Assembly (NCBI GenBank): GCA_022747635.1
Contig: JAKTNV010000002.1
Span: 1,205,001 to 1,269,000 of the forward strand
Direction: 5' to 3'
Length of the DNA stretch: 64,000 bases
Origin: Hetaerina americana
Lineage: Eukaryota > Arthropoda > Insecta > Odonata > Calopterygidae
The notes beneath the pieces were generated by a model, which saw nothing but the letters and a program-made list of their open reading frames with translations, was not told the DNA's origin and did not search any database. Every line of letters begins with the position of its first letter. The first letter of the stretch is position 1. Positions 23,807-35,184 of the stretch are shown in pieces. Both the position numbers and the translations under genes were made by a program.

Positions 23807-24381
23807 CCGATATAAATTCACCGCCATTTAGTGGATGTGTATAGTGAGAAGTGTATGGACATCAAAAACGTACGGAAGTGCTGCAGGGAGGTTTTTGATG
23901 GCCGGGAAAACGTCCACGATGAGCAGCGGCCGGGGCGGCCGAGTTTGCCGGAATCAACGGTGGCTCCAATTGGCGAGATGGTGCGCAATAACCGGAGAAT
24001 TACCCTTCATGAGATAAAGGAAGGCCTCAATGAAGAGAGTGGCTACCTCTCCATGCAGAATATTCCGTCGGAGATCCTTGGTTTCAACAAGGTTTCTCAC
24101 CAAAGGAGTGTGTTTGCATATCATGACAATGCACGTCCACACGTGTCACATCAAACGACCACCCTACTCAATGAATTTGACTGGGATATCATCGACCACC
24201 CTCTTTACAGCCCGGACGTTGCCCCCAGCGACTACCACTTGTTTCCCACTCTCAAAAAACACCTTGGAGGATAGAAATTCAAGTCAGACGAGCAAGTGCA
24301 AGAAGCAGTCGTCAGTTGGCTTCGTGACGCGGCGGGAGAAAGGTACGATACCGGTATTAAAAAGCTGCTTACAAGGATGTA
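23807..24381 (+). pseudogene. mariner transposase, deleted (first catalytic Asp region missing)
   Basis: The plus frame shows an N-terminal DNA-binding remnant (FDGRENVHDEQRPGRPS), then RRITLHEIKEGL, and jumps to AYHDNARPHVS (second catalytic Asp) and YSPDVAPSDYHLF (third Asp of the DD34D triad). The block with the first Asp, which normally lies between, is deleted at about 24100. An in-frame TAG lies at 24272-24274, after which the frame continues to KKLLTRM and a stop at 24379-24381. In mariners this enzyme cuts and pastes the element at TA; this copy cannot. Confidence 0.88.
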
Positions 24382-24520
24382 ACAAGTGATTGATCGTCAA
24401 AGCGGCTATGTAGAACAATAGCTAAATGCTCAACCTTTCCTACGATGCAGACAAAGTTGAGAATAAATTTGATTTTTCATGAAAAAAATAGGAGGCCTTA
24501 CTTTTCGAATCGCCCTCGTA

Positions 24521-26510
24521 ATATTGGGGACAGTTCCGGAGGATTCGGAATACTGACTCCAATCCCAGTATCCGCCACAGAGTCGCCGAGCTAACGCCCT
24601 GCAGCAAGAGACTTGAACGCATGCAATTATATTCACGGAACAAGATTTAGACAATGGTTTACTCACAAAGTGTAAGTTTTTTTGGAAATGCTCCCTTTCT
24701 GTGGCGTGCATCCATCATTTAAAGGAGAAATACAGGAATTAATAATACAAAAAAACGCATTGTCACAACGAACACCCGTTTTTTTCTGGCTTTCCATAAA
24801 TTTTACCTCAGTGCAGGTATTCTGAGACCCCTTATCGACGAATGGTGTCGGTTTTAGACCCTCATATTTCGAATTATCTGGGATCAATTCAATGCAAAGA
24901 GACATATTTAAGTAATGCCTAATCGTTCGTAAAACATTTTTATCGGATATGGAAACGAATGGATAAAGAATGATGCACTTAGCATGCGTATTCTCCACGT
25001 TTTGTTGCTATCTCAAATTACTAATATTAAATGTTTCACTTTGTGGCGCAACAAAAGTCTCTTATATTTTATTATTGGTCTGAGATACACAGCCACCGAC
25101 TGCGATAACGAAGTTGGAGAAGAGTGTTCCAAGGAACCAGTAGGTCGCAAATTCGGATCCTGCCCCATGAATATATGTACATTGTTGGATTAGCTAGCTA
25201 GGTTGAGCGAACGCTAGATGCTAGACAATATTCCTCAGCTTAGAAGAACACCGCTTCTGGGGGTGAAATTGTAAAATGTTCTTACATTTTGATATTTGAT
25301 TAACACAAAGTATAAAGTGGTACGTGCCATGGATACAATCATTTTAGATAAGGGATAAAATGGAAGAATTGCCGCCCATAAATTATGTCACGCGTTTTCC
25401 GAGTACTTTTCACTTGGACCTAACGTAAGCTAAAATTCGTCACACTTTCCAAACTGCTAAAAATAGGTACACCACCGGAACGATTTCTTCTCCTTCTTTA
25501 CAAGAGGACTACAAACGAGCTCACTGGAGGCGGCATCACCCTCCATCAGGTTTCTGCCACTCCTGTCATGCTTCACGCATGGACCAGTCTCTTCCCCATC
25601 TGTGGAGACTAAGCAATGAAGGGCCAAAGTCGAAAGTCCAAACACTCAGGTAAATAATTTCACTGTTGCGAAGACATTGCAGTAGGTTAATTACTGACTG
25701 TTACCATACAATGAAAATGAAACACAATTATGAAATTGCCCGTCCATTTCCAGGGTAAAAAATTATTCTCTTCAGAGAGTGACTATATATCATATGCTCA
25801 GATAGCAAGAGTCCTTGTTGCTAGGATTAAATACCATGCCAAGCAAAATATAAAACACGGCTTCAATTCCACATGAAATAAATTATTTCCACTGGGATAT
25901 CCCTCAAAATTACAATTTAATTTCCAGGTCCTACAAGGACAGTAGTCAACAGAACAAAGACGATATACATTGACTTCTGGACTATTAGGGGTTGCAACCG
26001 GTGAATCATCATTAAGTGGCTCGGTGAAAGCTTACACATATATTCAAGTGAATGAATGTCCTCATCAGAAGAATGACAGATTGCAGTAATTTTCTCTAAT
26101 CACTACTTTTACGGTACTTAATCTTGTGTTTGTTCTTATGGAGAATAATGTGGTGAAAGAGATTTGAATTTAACTTCCCGTGCTCGATTCTATTTCACAC
26201 ATTTTACCCTGATTGCCCGATCTGCCGATGTCACGTGCGAGCGAACCTATTCGTAATTTGATTTGGAATCACAATCAAACTCTATCCAATTCCCTTCCCG
26301 AAATCCTTTACAAAATGTCTCATACCTTTCTGAAATTCTTAGTCCTGATAGAACTTGCACGGCCACTCGGGAAAACACATCAGGGGTACAAAAAACACCA
26401 TTTGCGATTCCACAAAAATTGGCATCGTGTGACTAGGAAACGCTCGCAAACGAACGAAGGGAAACATCAGCGAGATGTAATTTCTATGTTAATCTATTGG
26501 AGCATTACGA
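24521..26510. other. unassigned DNA
   Basis: AT-rich sequence with chance-size frames only. Nothing recognised and no shared repeat noticed. Confidence 0.45.
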
Positions 26511-26516
26511 ATCATC

Positions 26517-26825
26517 GGGGATCAAGATGGTGCGATGGCTATCGTACTGGCTTCCCACCCAGATGGCCTGGGTTCGAATGCCAGCGCCGTCGAATATTTA
26601 TAAGTGGTATCCCGATCCCTACTTGAGGTACTTCGTGGAGGGCACTGAGTGAGTATGCCGTCCGTCGCATGGGACCTTAAGCTGTTGACCCCTTGGAGCC
26701 TTTCGTAAAGAGTAGGCTAATGCCGACGCCGGGTTTCTCTCCACCCTTCATCCTTTCCTGTCCATCCCTAATGACACAAATGACCTCAGATGTCGGTCGC
26801 CTCCCCCAAAATACTACTACTACGG
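26517..26825 (+). repeat. tRNA-derived SINE (first family), full-length, old
   Basis: Starts GGGGATCAAGATGGTGCG, has the B-box GGTTCGAATGC and the family body (TCGTAAAGAGTAGGCTAATG, then CGCCGGGTTTCTCTCCACCC) and ends in a (TAC)n tail. It is more diverged than the copies at 59.7 and 63.3 kb. ATCATC at 26511-26516 and 26826-26831 may be a short target-site duplication. Confidence 0.85.
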
Positions 26826-26831
26826 ATCATC

Positions 26832-27918
26832 ACGCCTTATCGCTCTTAGTTATGCATTCTAATATTTTTAACCCGTGGCGGTGGCGCAATTCTGATATCG
26901 CTATTACATTTTTCACACTCCTTCTTAGGCGGGATGCGGCAGGAGGGGCGTGATGTGTCGCAATGGGGAGAGGGGCGTGGGCGCATTGGGGAGGGGGGAT
27001 GGTGTTAGAAGGGCGAGACGAGTGCACGACGGCGGAGTGGTAAAAGTGAAGGCGGGAAAGAAAGGAGCGCTACCAGGGGAGCGGGAAGGGGTGGGGCGAA
27101 AGGGGGGGCTGGGAAGGACGACGTGTTGCTTTGCGCCGCGGCATGCGAAAGGGGGGGGGGGCGAGAGCGTATAAGAAAGGGAAGTCCGCGATGCCCTCTT
27201 TCGAGATGGTCCGCACCCTTAAGGTATCAAATTACACCAGCCTATCTGCATGTTTCAATTTAAAGCACATCTGAATGCTGCATGGTGGATTTAATGGTTG
27301 TATTTTGAGCAATTGCGTTTGACACTCTAGTTTATCTATTATTTTTCCTTCAAAAATATTATCAGCATGGTCTCTTATGGACTATGCTGTAATCCACTAT
27401 TTAAATACAACATTGATGAAAAGATAAAGAAATAACGCCTAGGCTTTATTGAAAAACTTATATTGAACATATTTACGTGATATTTTTGTGAAAAAATATT
27501 CATGACTAACCGTATCACCTCGAGAGAAATAAGTGTTTGAAGTTTCAATATTTTTTCTAATTAATCATCGTGAAATTGAAACTTGATCCCATAACTAGAG
27601 GTTTTCTGGTTTAAAATTAAATATCTGCCAAACGATCATGGTGTACGTTTATCTTTAAATCAGGCAAAAGAGCATGTCTTCAGAACATTCAACAATATCA
27701 ACAAAACATATTCTAAAATCAATATGTGCCAGCAATAAATAATGCTTTCTTTTTTAGAGCTTCCTAAGTAACGAAAGGCCAAGCTTTACAGCACTTCATC
27801 AATTAAAACGCTTTTAAAATATTTGTCTTTAATGAAGACAAGGTCGTCAATAAAAAACATAAAATATATACGTAAGTAATGTGTATGATTGCCTGTTGCG
27901 ACCAATATACTCTTGTAT
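26832..27918. other. unassigned DNA with GC-rich patch 26.93-27.18 kb
   Basis: The patch is G-rich (GGGGAGGGG-type runs) and yields Gly/Arg-rich frames that I treat as non-coding. From 27200 onward the sequence is AT-rich with no recognised feature. Confidence 0.45.
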
Positions 27919-28245
27919 CTCCTAACAAAACGCAACCCAACATCCTACTCTAAAACAGGCACCTCTTCATCTCTGTGTACTTCCTCCTCCCTTCATCTCG
28001 TCCAACATCCCTATCCTGTTCCTGCCCTTTCCTCCTTTGCCCAACATTCTCCCCTCTATTACAGTCTTCAACATCCCACCACCGATCAATATGCCCTTCA
28101 TCCATTTTTCCTGCCTCCTAAGGATTATCTCCCGACAATGCCCTTTCCTTCCCACACCAAACTCAACACTTCCTCACTTGTTTTCCTTTTGGTCCTCTTC
28201 CCCTTCGCCATCCTTTTCCACACCCACATTTCTCCACCGTCCCGT
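27919..28245 (-). mobile_element. RTE-like retrotransposon C-terminal / 3' fragment
   Basis: On the minus strand the frame contains GREIILRRQEKWMKGIL and GGMLKTVIEGRMLGKGGKGR followed by NRIGMLDEM. This is the conserved C-terminal end of the RTE-like ORF2 seen at 43.2-43.5 kb (minus) and 37.5-37.9 kb (plus). About 330 bp remain, so the copy is heavily 5'-truncated. Confidence 0.8.
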
Positions 28246-30446
28246 ACGCTTCACGTTCACACTCCCCGTGACGTGCGTCTTAAACCTCGCAAACGCACCG
28301 CCGATCGCCAACAACAAAATATAACGCCACTAAATACGTATTTCACGTAAACTCAAACTCGAACGATCCCACTCCAATGACTTCCTGTGACTCGACTTGG
28401 GTTTTTGGAGCCGCGACAAGAGCCTTGTCCCCCCCCCCCCCCCGGGTTCAGGTTGCGCGTTACGTAAGCATCGCATGGGGACCAGTAAGTTTGAGTTTGA
28501 TTTAAGTATTTTGCAAAACGTATTTCCTGTAATGAATGGGCGAAGAGGGTGGATGGAAATAGCCGGGAGGGGGAGCGACGCAGTATTGCAGAGGATGGGC
28601 GGTTAATGGGTGTGGGGAAGAGAACGGCTTCCTCGGACAAGCAATGGCGGGAGTGAAGGGATTATTACGCGACCGCCAGGTAGCAGGAAGGAGATTCCCC
28701 CCCCCCCTTTATTCCTCCGGGGACCACGCGGGGGGGGACGGGGGACGCAGAGCGCACGAGAGCAGCGAGGTGATTGCAATAAGGGGGGGGGGAGGGAAGA
28801 GAGAGAGAGAGGTGGGGGGGGGGGCTGACGCTGTGGACGCTGGCTCGCTCCCATTCGAATCTCCCGTGAGATGGAGACTCCCGATAACGCGACAAACGAG
28901 CAGAAGATTTCATTAGGCTCGCGGTTGCACAATGGAGGAGATTCAATGCAGGAGCCCGTGACATCACCCCCCGGTCCCCCTCGCGTGAGCGGGGGAGGAG
29001 ATGGATGGACACATCCAGAGGCGCGCTCTTTTGGGAGTGGACGCATGGAGAGGAAAAGTGGGTGGATGCCACGGAGAGCGAGCGAGTGGCTAAAGAAAGG
29101 AAAGAGGCGTCGGGTGTGCGACTTACAAGCTTCGTATTGAGAAGCGGCGATGATACGTACGTGCCACCGAGGCCACAACAACGCTTGGACAGGCGTGGCG
29201 GCGACAGAAAATAGTGAACGGAGGATTATAGAAAAAAATGTATCTCGTCGAGAAACTGATAAATATTGGCGCAGGGGAGCGGAATTCTCGATCGCAATAA
29301 GGAGGCTGGAGCGCTGCCGTGAGTCATTGAGTCGGAATAAAGAGCACCTCATTTTATCCGAGCATTCATGAATGACTGAGAGAAAAGAGCATTTTCCCAA
29401 TAAGTTTAGCAACGTAAAGATGCTACATCATCATTAAAATTTCTCTTGACAACGCTGAGGACGCACAAACTTTTGAGATTGAATTTGAAGTTTGTTTGAA
29501 GCAAATTTGTACGAAAATCATGGTCTGAAATGAAACCGAGGAAATAAAACTGAACCTTATCATTTGAAAATACTTATATCACCTCAAGATGATATAACTT
29601 CATACTAAAAAAAATAAAGCCGGAATTAAGCGGTTATGTCTTTTGATAATCTTCATTTAAGATAAAAGTCGTCGATGCAAAATTTGCTATCACATTAAAA
29701 CTATCGAAGAATTAAAAAAAAAGTCTCAATTTCTTCGAAGTCAGTACACATCACTTTGGCTATCCAGTCATCTTAAGTGCTCCGAATAGAGATTTTAGAG
29801 CAGTATCATGTACTATCAATGGCATCATTTACTCTATGGTAAAACACATAGGAAAATTATCCAAGCAATCAGAAAACGAGGTTCAAATAACTTATAGGAA
29901 TGCATATAAAAATAATTCAAGAAACAAGCAACTGTTTGAGGAACTCGAGTAATTGAAACACTCAATTGAAATAATATTTACAGTAAAAAAGATATAATAG
30001 GGAAATTATAATTTTAAAAATTACCAGCGCGTAAACGTAGGGCGTATAAATGAAGCATTCGAATTCAGAACCGGCTAGCATAATTATATATGAGCTAATG
30101 TTCCTTGATATTGATTGCTTGTCGTATCGCAGATGTCACTCATACCATGGGTATCTAACTTAAATAGACATTGAGGTGAAATGCTAAAAAAAAATATTTT
30201 ATGCGAGAATTTTTCCACCAACCAGCAGAAGGATCCAAGGTTAATGCTCTTGTGCAATTCTATCGCTATAAATAAATAAATCTTGCATAGATATATTTAT
30301 ATGACAGCCACTAGTATACATTCATATACATGTACATATATATCAGTACATGTGTACACGAGTACACACACACTAGCGGTTATGCTATAAATATATGCAA
30401 TATATAATAAGCGAATAAACCGCACGAGATTATTACGGTGGAGTGT
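28246..30446. other. unassigned; GC-rich block 28.4-29.2 kb, then AT-rich DNA
   Basis: 28420-28900 has a C15 run, G9-G10 runs and purine-rich stretches (GAGAGAGAGAG). Long frames on both strands (for example minus 28603-29412) are Pro/Ser/Arg-rich and overlap each other, so I treat them as composition artefacts. The block may be regulatory or simply repetitive. From 29400 the sequence is AT-rich and featureless. Confidence 0.4.
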
Positions 30447-30548
<102 letters not shown>

Positions 30549-30579
30549 TCGAAATGGAACGCTCTTCGGCGACGCAAAA

Positions 30580-30722
30580 TATATAAAAACGCAGAGGTAG
30601 ATTTTTAGGCCATAGATACACAAAGAAAGGACACTAACAATTTGTTGTTTTAAAAAACATATTGTTAGTGTCCTTTCTTTGTGTCTCTATGGGTTAAAAA
30701 TCAACATCTGCGTTTATATATA
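30580..30722. repeat. long palindrome (about 60-bp arms, 19-bp loop) between TA arrays
   Basis: Left arm 30580-30641 and right arm 30661-30722 are reverse complements apart from a few mismatches and a 2-nt indel; the inner part CACAAAGAAAGGACACTAAC is perfect. The spacer is TTGTTGTTTTAAAAAACA. The layout is (TA)n, arm, spacer, arm, (TA)n, so the whole unit could extrude as a cruciform. Confidence 0.9.
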
Positions 30723-30736
30723 TGCGTGTGTGTGTA

Positions 30737-30738
<2 letters not shown>

Positions 30739-30816
<78 letters not shown>
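30739..30816. repeat. (TA)n microsatellite joining palindrome and PLE tail
   Basis: A TA run of about 78 bp directly follows the palindrome and directly precedes, on its right, the 3' tail of the minus-strand PLE at 30817. Confidence 0.9.
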
Positions 30817-30820
<4 letters not shown>

Positions 30821-30887
30821 AATACACAGTAACACACAATATAGAAACACAAAAAAAAGAAGAACACTCACACGTATTTTCTTGATA

Positions 30888-30916
30888 TTTCGACGGAAAC
30901 AATCCGTCTTCATCTG
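30888..30916 (-). ncRNA. hammerhead-ribozyme-like motif in PLE tail
   Basis: Minus strand: CAGATGA, then a hairpin GACGG-ATTGTTT-CCGTC, then GAAA and TATCAAG. This follows the hammerhead order (CUGANGA, stem II, GAAA) with the second core base changed. Stem II is a perfect 5 bp. Known PLEs carry such motifs; catalytic activity of this one is unproven and the core change may abolish it. Confidence 0.45.
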
Positions 30917-31267
30917 AAGATATAGAAGTAATGACTGCTGGAATTGTTCAGGTGAGGGGTGCGAGAGAAAGGGAAGGGGGCCAGGGAAAGGGGAGAACGG
31001 GAGGCGAAGGAGGGGTGAGAGGAATGGTTGGGGAGAGGAAAGGGTGAGGGAATGGATGGAATTGACACAAAATCGGAAAATAGAACAACATGCTCACCGC
31101 AACTATTGCAACATACGAGACCCATGTTTCAACCTACAAAGTATTGATCAAGACCTCGCAAGTCAAAACAAAGGCCACGTACACCAAAACTCATTCGGAA
31201 AAACACAGTGTCCACCCCCCGATATGCTTTGCTTCCACAAAGTAACAATTTTAGGCCACTCCCATCA

Positions 31268-31440
31268 GTGAACGACATTGAGGCCCGGATTCTGATAGGC
31301 CATACAGATGTAAATGAATGCCATTTCAGGAGTTTTTAATTCTACAGGGTTATCGGATGTGGGAAGGGACGCTATGACGGAAACATTGTAACACTGGTTG
31401 AAAGGGGTATTATGATGGGAAGCATGTTTAGGGATGGGGA
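31268..31440 (-). pseudogene. PLE ORF C-terminal end
   Basis: The minus frame reads LPIPKHASHHNTPFNQCYNV, then SVIASLPTSD and ends VVH with a stop at 31268-31270. It corresponds to the region after the GIY-YIG core in the PLE ORF at 38.5-40.7 kb (LPIPSHANSHNLSFDQC). Confidence 0.82.
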
Positions 31441-31476
31441 GACCCGCGGACGGGGAGGAGGGATTGCACGAGGCGC

Positions 31477-31583
31477 TTTATTTGGAGGTAATGGTTATTG
31501 TTGAAAGAAAAGGAGTTGCGGGTGAGAATGAAATTGGAAAGATCAATGAGAAAATCGGTACTGGGGATTTGAGGGGTAGGGCG
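31477..31583 (-). pseudogene. PLE RT fragment before the catalytic motif
   Basis: The minus frame reads RPTPQIPSTDFLIDLSNFIL followed by TRNSFSFNNNHYLQIK. It matches the stretch just before GTAMGTRMAPSYAN in the intact PLE. It then jumps, at the inverted-repeat boundary, to downstream endonuclease-proximal sequence. Confidence 0.78.
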
Positions 31584-31698
31584 TACCTGTAAACTCTGCC
31601 CGTCCTTTTACATAGGCCAATATTCCACACCACTTAACATTAGGATTAATAACCACCGCGCCTCGTGCAATCCCTCCTCCCCGTCCGCGGGTCTCCCC
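31584..31698 (+). pseudogene. PLE GIY-YIG endonuclease fragment, opposite orientation
   Basis: The plus frame reads CKLCPSFYIGQYSTPLNIRI, then NNHRASCNPSSPSAGLP: the CxxC, YIG and Arg-containing helix of the PLE GIY-YIG domain. It is opposite to the neighbouring minus-strand PLE pieces and duplicates their last 41 bp. Confidence 0.82.
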
Positions 31699-31771
31699 CT
31701 TTTTTTGTGTTTCTATATTGTGTGTTACTGTGTATTGTACTATTCGGCACTTCCGTGTAACGTCTACGAAA

Positions 31772-31773
<2 letters not shown>

Positions 31774-31838
<65 letters not shown>
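31774..31838. repeat. (TA)n microsatellite at the right edge of the rearranged PLE
   Basis: A TA run of about 64 bp follows TTCCGTGTAACGTCTACGAA. It continues into short TATATTAAC and TTGAATTATATTCAA motifs. Confidence 0.9.
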
Positions 31839-31840
<2 letters not shown>

Positions 31841-31912
31841 CTATATATTAACTATATATATATATTGAATTATATTCAATTAACTAATTTATATCATCTA
31901 ATTTTTCATCTA

Positions 31913-31948
31913 TTCTTTATAACAGATTAACAAATCTGTTATAAAGAA
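31913..31948. repeat. perfect hairpin, 16-bp arms, 4-nt loop
   Basis: TTCTTTATAACAGATT, loop AACA, AATCTGTTATAAAGAA. The 4-nt loop and perfect arms match the style of the other snap-back palindromes in this window. Confidence 0.88.
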
Positions 31949-32059
31949 AGGGTGACAGATCTTTAAATTACAAATTTACGTTAGGGTGTTACAATAATCC
32001 GTGTTTCACGGAATTTGGTACTGTGCCTGTTTATTCCTTAGATCTTCAAATGAAAGTGA

Positions 32060-33460
32060 ATGAAAATGAAAATAATTCGAAGGATAATTTACCCTAGGCC
32101 TGAATTTGGCGATACAGTACATGATTTAAGAGCAAACAAGTCACCAGGGATGGACGATAGAGTCTCAAAACTAACAAAGTCAGGAAGAATGATTCTGAGA
32201 CAGCTAAACAATCTATTTTTCAAATGGCATATGCAGATGAGGGGGAAAATGCGGACGAACTTTTAGAAGAATGTTATCTTCTGGATATCAAAATAGAAAA
32301 ATGCAGAAAAATGTGAAAGCTTCATAGCAATCACTCTGGCAATTCATACATCGCAGATTCAGGCAAGAATAATACTTATGTACCGAAGAACGGAGAAGAA
32401 AGCAGGAGAGAATGTATAGGAGTAATCATTTGGATTTAGAATAAGTAGAGGATCAACAGAAGCTATTCCCGCTCTCAGACTCTTCACAGAGAAGATGGCA
32501 TAGGAAGATCAACCGAAAATAGTATATCCTTGATCTGGAGAAAAACTGTAAAAACTTAGTCCGAAATATGATGCTACGTATATTATACGATATTTTTGGG
32601 AACTACGGAAGGTTATCTGCCCTCTATAAGATACAGATTAAAATAGCCAGCAATGATGAGATATGATGAAGAAAGAGCAGTTTAAATTAAGGATGGAACA
32701 TGAGAAGGTTACCCATCATCGTTATTGATATTTGCATGCAAAAAGGCAATTGACGTGATCGAGGAATGCATAAAATGTACGTAAGAGTTCAAGATAATAT
32801 GACCAGTATCCAGCTATTTCTGGACGGTCTACTTGCAAAGAAGAGGAAAAGCCTTAAACTGATACTAGCAATCTGGAGAAGGAACAGTAAAAGGGCAATC
32901 CTAAGGAAAAATACTAGGGAAATACTAAGGGTAATGCTAAGGAAATACTCACTGAAGCATGTGAAAATGTTTTGCTAGTTAGAAAGCAGAATCACGAGTG
33001 ATGGCAGAATAAGAGGGTTTAGTAAATTGAGTAGGAATGGCGAAGAAGACTCGATCAGAAGAAGCAGCAAATAACGGCAAATATGTAAGCAGTATGAGCT
33101 AATAAATAAGGAAGAGGCGGGACCAGCAAAGAAAAGAAGTTTGGAGGCGATGGAAACGTGTTGTTTGGAAGGATTTCTGAAAATGAAGTGGATTGACAAA
33201 GTACTTAGAAGAGCGGGGAAGAGAGGTAGTCCAGAGAGAGGCCTATTGAAGGCACTTTCAAGAAGATGAGGGAAATTGTTAGGAAATATTTCAAGGCAGA
33301 ACTGATTACTGAAGAGATTATTAGTGAATGAAATATGGAGGGTAAAAATTACAGAGGAAGCCCAGGGTACTATGAGAAGCAGTTTACGAAAAATGTTAGT
33401 GGAGGAGCAATGAGGAAGCAAAGAAATTGGGAGGGAAGAAGATGAGGGAAAGTTGCACCA
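32060..33460 (+). pseudogene. very old RTE-like ORF2 relic
   Basis: Several plus-strand pieces resemble the RTE-like element at 43-46 kb despite many stops and shifts. VHDLRANKSPGMDDRVSKL corresponds to the RT entry motif (xxNKApGxD). SRGSTEAIPALRLFTEKMA and a following YLDLEK correspond to the FRxGRGTxDA and fingers/palm region. SLEAMETCCLEGFLKMKWID, then KVLRRAG, corresponds to the C-terminal part. No intact catalytic box was found. It is one of the oldest recognisable elements here. Confidence 0.55.
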
Positions 33461-33714
33461 AACAAATCCTCGACTGGATAATCCGAGGTAATGATAAACT
33501 GATAAAAAAAGAAAAGTACTGTTTAATTACTTAAAATAACTAGGATTAGTACAATTTATAATAAAGTTAACTCAAGGAAAAAGGATAGCAAGGGTTGGCA
33601 CCGCCATTTAGAATTAAAGTTAAATTTTACCGCCACTGGTTTCCTGGAATTTGTTAGCAATATCTAAGTTTGAGAAAACTTTTAAAAACTAAATCGCAGG
33701 CTGATCCCCGCACC

Positions 33715-33800
33715 GGCTCTTTGTGCACGACGTGGAATCGAACCCACGCATTTAGGTTATCATGCTGACGCGTAATAACGCTGTTCATTGCGGCTTCTCG
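33715..33800 (-). repeat. possible tRNA-like SINE head
   Basis: The minus strand has a perfect B-box (GGTTCGATTCC) inside TGCGTGGGTTCGATTCCACG, but no convincing A-box or cloverleaf. It may be a SINE fragment. Confidence 0.3.
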
Positions 33801-33917
33801 GAAAATCTTGATCCTAAATAATGACTTTGGGAGGAAAACGGATTGATCTCCGCGTCCAAGTAAAACATCCCACTGATGAAACGGCATTTCCAGCACCAAA
33901 TACCAAAAGTAAATATA

Positions 33918-34981
33918 CGAGGTCTATTCAAAAAGTATCAAGGCTGTTGTGTTCTTTTTCAAAAATTATTTATTTATGCATGGATAACTATTTTGTCCCC
34001 TTCAAATTAAATTTGCGCACAAGTAACGATGCGCGAGCAGGGGCGTTGTCATGGTGCAAAAGCCAATTTTTGTTCTTCCACAAATCCTGACGTTTGTGGC
34101 GAGCTTCGCTCAAATTGTGCATAACTTGCAGGTAATATTCCTTATTTGCCGTTCTACCCCCTGGAAAGAACTCAAGATGCACCACGCCCCTACAATGGAA
34201 CAAAACTGTAAGCAAAACTTTCACATTCGACCGAACTTGGCGCCCTTTTTTCGGTCTTGGCTCGCGCTGCAGCTTCCATTGGGATGATTGAGCTTTAGTT
34301 TCCACGTCATAACCATAAACCCATGATTCGTCACCAGTTATGACCCTCTGGAGCCAACTTGGGTCGTCGAGTAACACCTGATTCGCCATGTTAATGCGTT
34401 GCTGTTTTTGGTCGATATTGAACAATTTTGGTACAATTTCGCGGCGACCCGTGTAATGCCCAAATCATTGATAAAAATCGAATAGCACGAGTCAATCGAT
34501 ACGTTTAGGTCTTCAGCAACTTCTTTAACGGTGATTCGGCAATTGGCCAATACTATTTTTTTCACTTCATCAATGTTTTCGTCTGTCGCTGATGTGCTCG
34601 GGCGTCCGGCACGCTCTTCGTCTTTCACATCCTCTCGGCCCTATGAGAACATTTTGTACCACTGATAAACATTGCCTAAGTCCAAGGGAGCTTCTCCATA
34701 TGCCACAGTCAACATTTGGAATGCGTCCGCGCACTTGATTTCGTTTTTCACACAAAATTTTGATACATATTCTTAAATCCATTTTTTGGAACAGGCAAAA
34801 ATCGAACACAAGCCAAAACACGTCCAAGAAAAACAGCTGCCGGCAATTAACTGAACATTGCAAATGGCCGAACTTTTCGGCATAAGTGAGAGACTTAAGA
34901 ATCAACATAACGCCACAAAGAAATCGAAAATCAAGTATTCGTGAAAATTCAAAATTCACGATACGGTTTAAACAGACCTCG
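33918..34981 (-). mobile_element. mariner-type transposon (second lineage), decayed
   Basis: Terminal inverted repeats of about 25 bp (CGAGGTCTATTCAAAAAGTA at left; CGAGGTCTGTTTAAACCGTA inverted at right) are flanked by TA at 33916-33917 and 34982-34983. At 1,064 bp it is shorter than a full element. The transposase lies on the minus strand and is broken. The TIR and transposase differ from those of the 23.6-kb element, so two mariner lineages are present. Confidence 0.9.
33990..34782 (-). pseudogene. mariner transposase with frameshifts, stop and missing third catalytic Asp
   Basis: Minus strand from an ATG at 34782. After an early frameshift come CVKNEIKCADAF, a TAG at 34643-34641, then KDEERAGRPSTSATDEN and ANCRITVKEVAEDLNVS (helix-turn-helix region). 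A second frameshift near 34440 leads to VITGDESWVYGYD (first catalytic Asp) and NWLLHHDNAPARASLLV (second Asp). The frame ends a few residues later at KGTK, so the region with the third Asp (PDLAPxD-like) is deleted. The enzyme is dead. Confidence 0.88.
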
Positions 34982-35184
34982 TATAATTCAATAATCCACT
35001 CTCATTTCCCAGCTCAAAAACACTACGGCACCATTTAGCTTGAAATGTTCAATTTGAATTTTTTTGTTAAGTCCAAGATTTTAAAAAAGCAAAAATAATC
35101 ATTCATTTAAAATCATTGTTAGGAAACGAAGGAGATGAAAGCAAAATATGCGAGGAAAAGGCAAATAAAATACCAGTACGAGTT

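Larger units (their letters stand above)
23591..24518 (+). mobile_element. mariner-type transposon, internally deleted, with ~216-bp inverted ends
   Basis: The element is flanked by TA on both sides (23589-23590, 24519-24520), the mariner target duplication. Ends are CGAGGGCGATTCGAAAAGTA inverted. The inverted similarity does not stop after the usual ~30 bp: 23591-23806 aligns with the reverse complement of 24301-24518 along the whole length, including transposase C-terminal codons. At 928 bp it is shorter than a full mariner (about 1.3 kb). It is non-autonomous. Confidence 0.9.
30817..31773. mobile_element. rearranged Penelope-like element with fold-back inverted repeat
   Basis: Minus-strand order from right to left: RT fragment (31583-31477), C-terminal coding end (31440-31268), 3' UTR, hammerhead-like motif (30916-30888), tail to the TA tract at 30816. 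On the right, 31584-31698 is a plus-strand piece of the endonuclease region, continued by tail-like sequence to 31773 next to another TA array. A perfect 41-bp inverted repeat (31436-31476 and 31658-31698) links the pieces. The central RT and most of the endonuclease are deleted. Confidence 0.82.

Noticed and set aside
24030..24389. 119-codon plus-strand frame over the mariner
   Set aside because: Shadow of the real transposase frame, which carries the HDNARPH and DYHLF motifs in another phase.
28603..29412. 269-codon minus-strand frame
   Set aside because: Runs through homopolymer C and G tracts and low-complexity sequence, with competing frames on the other strand and no recognisable domain.
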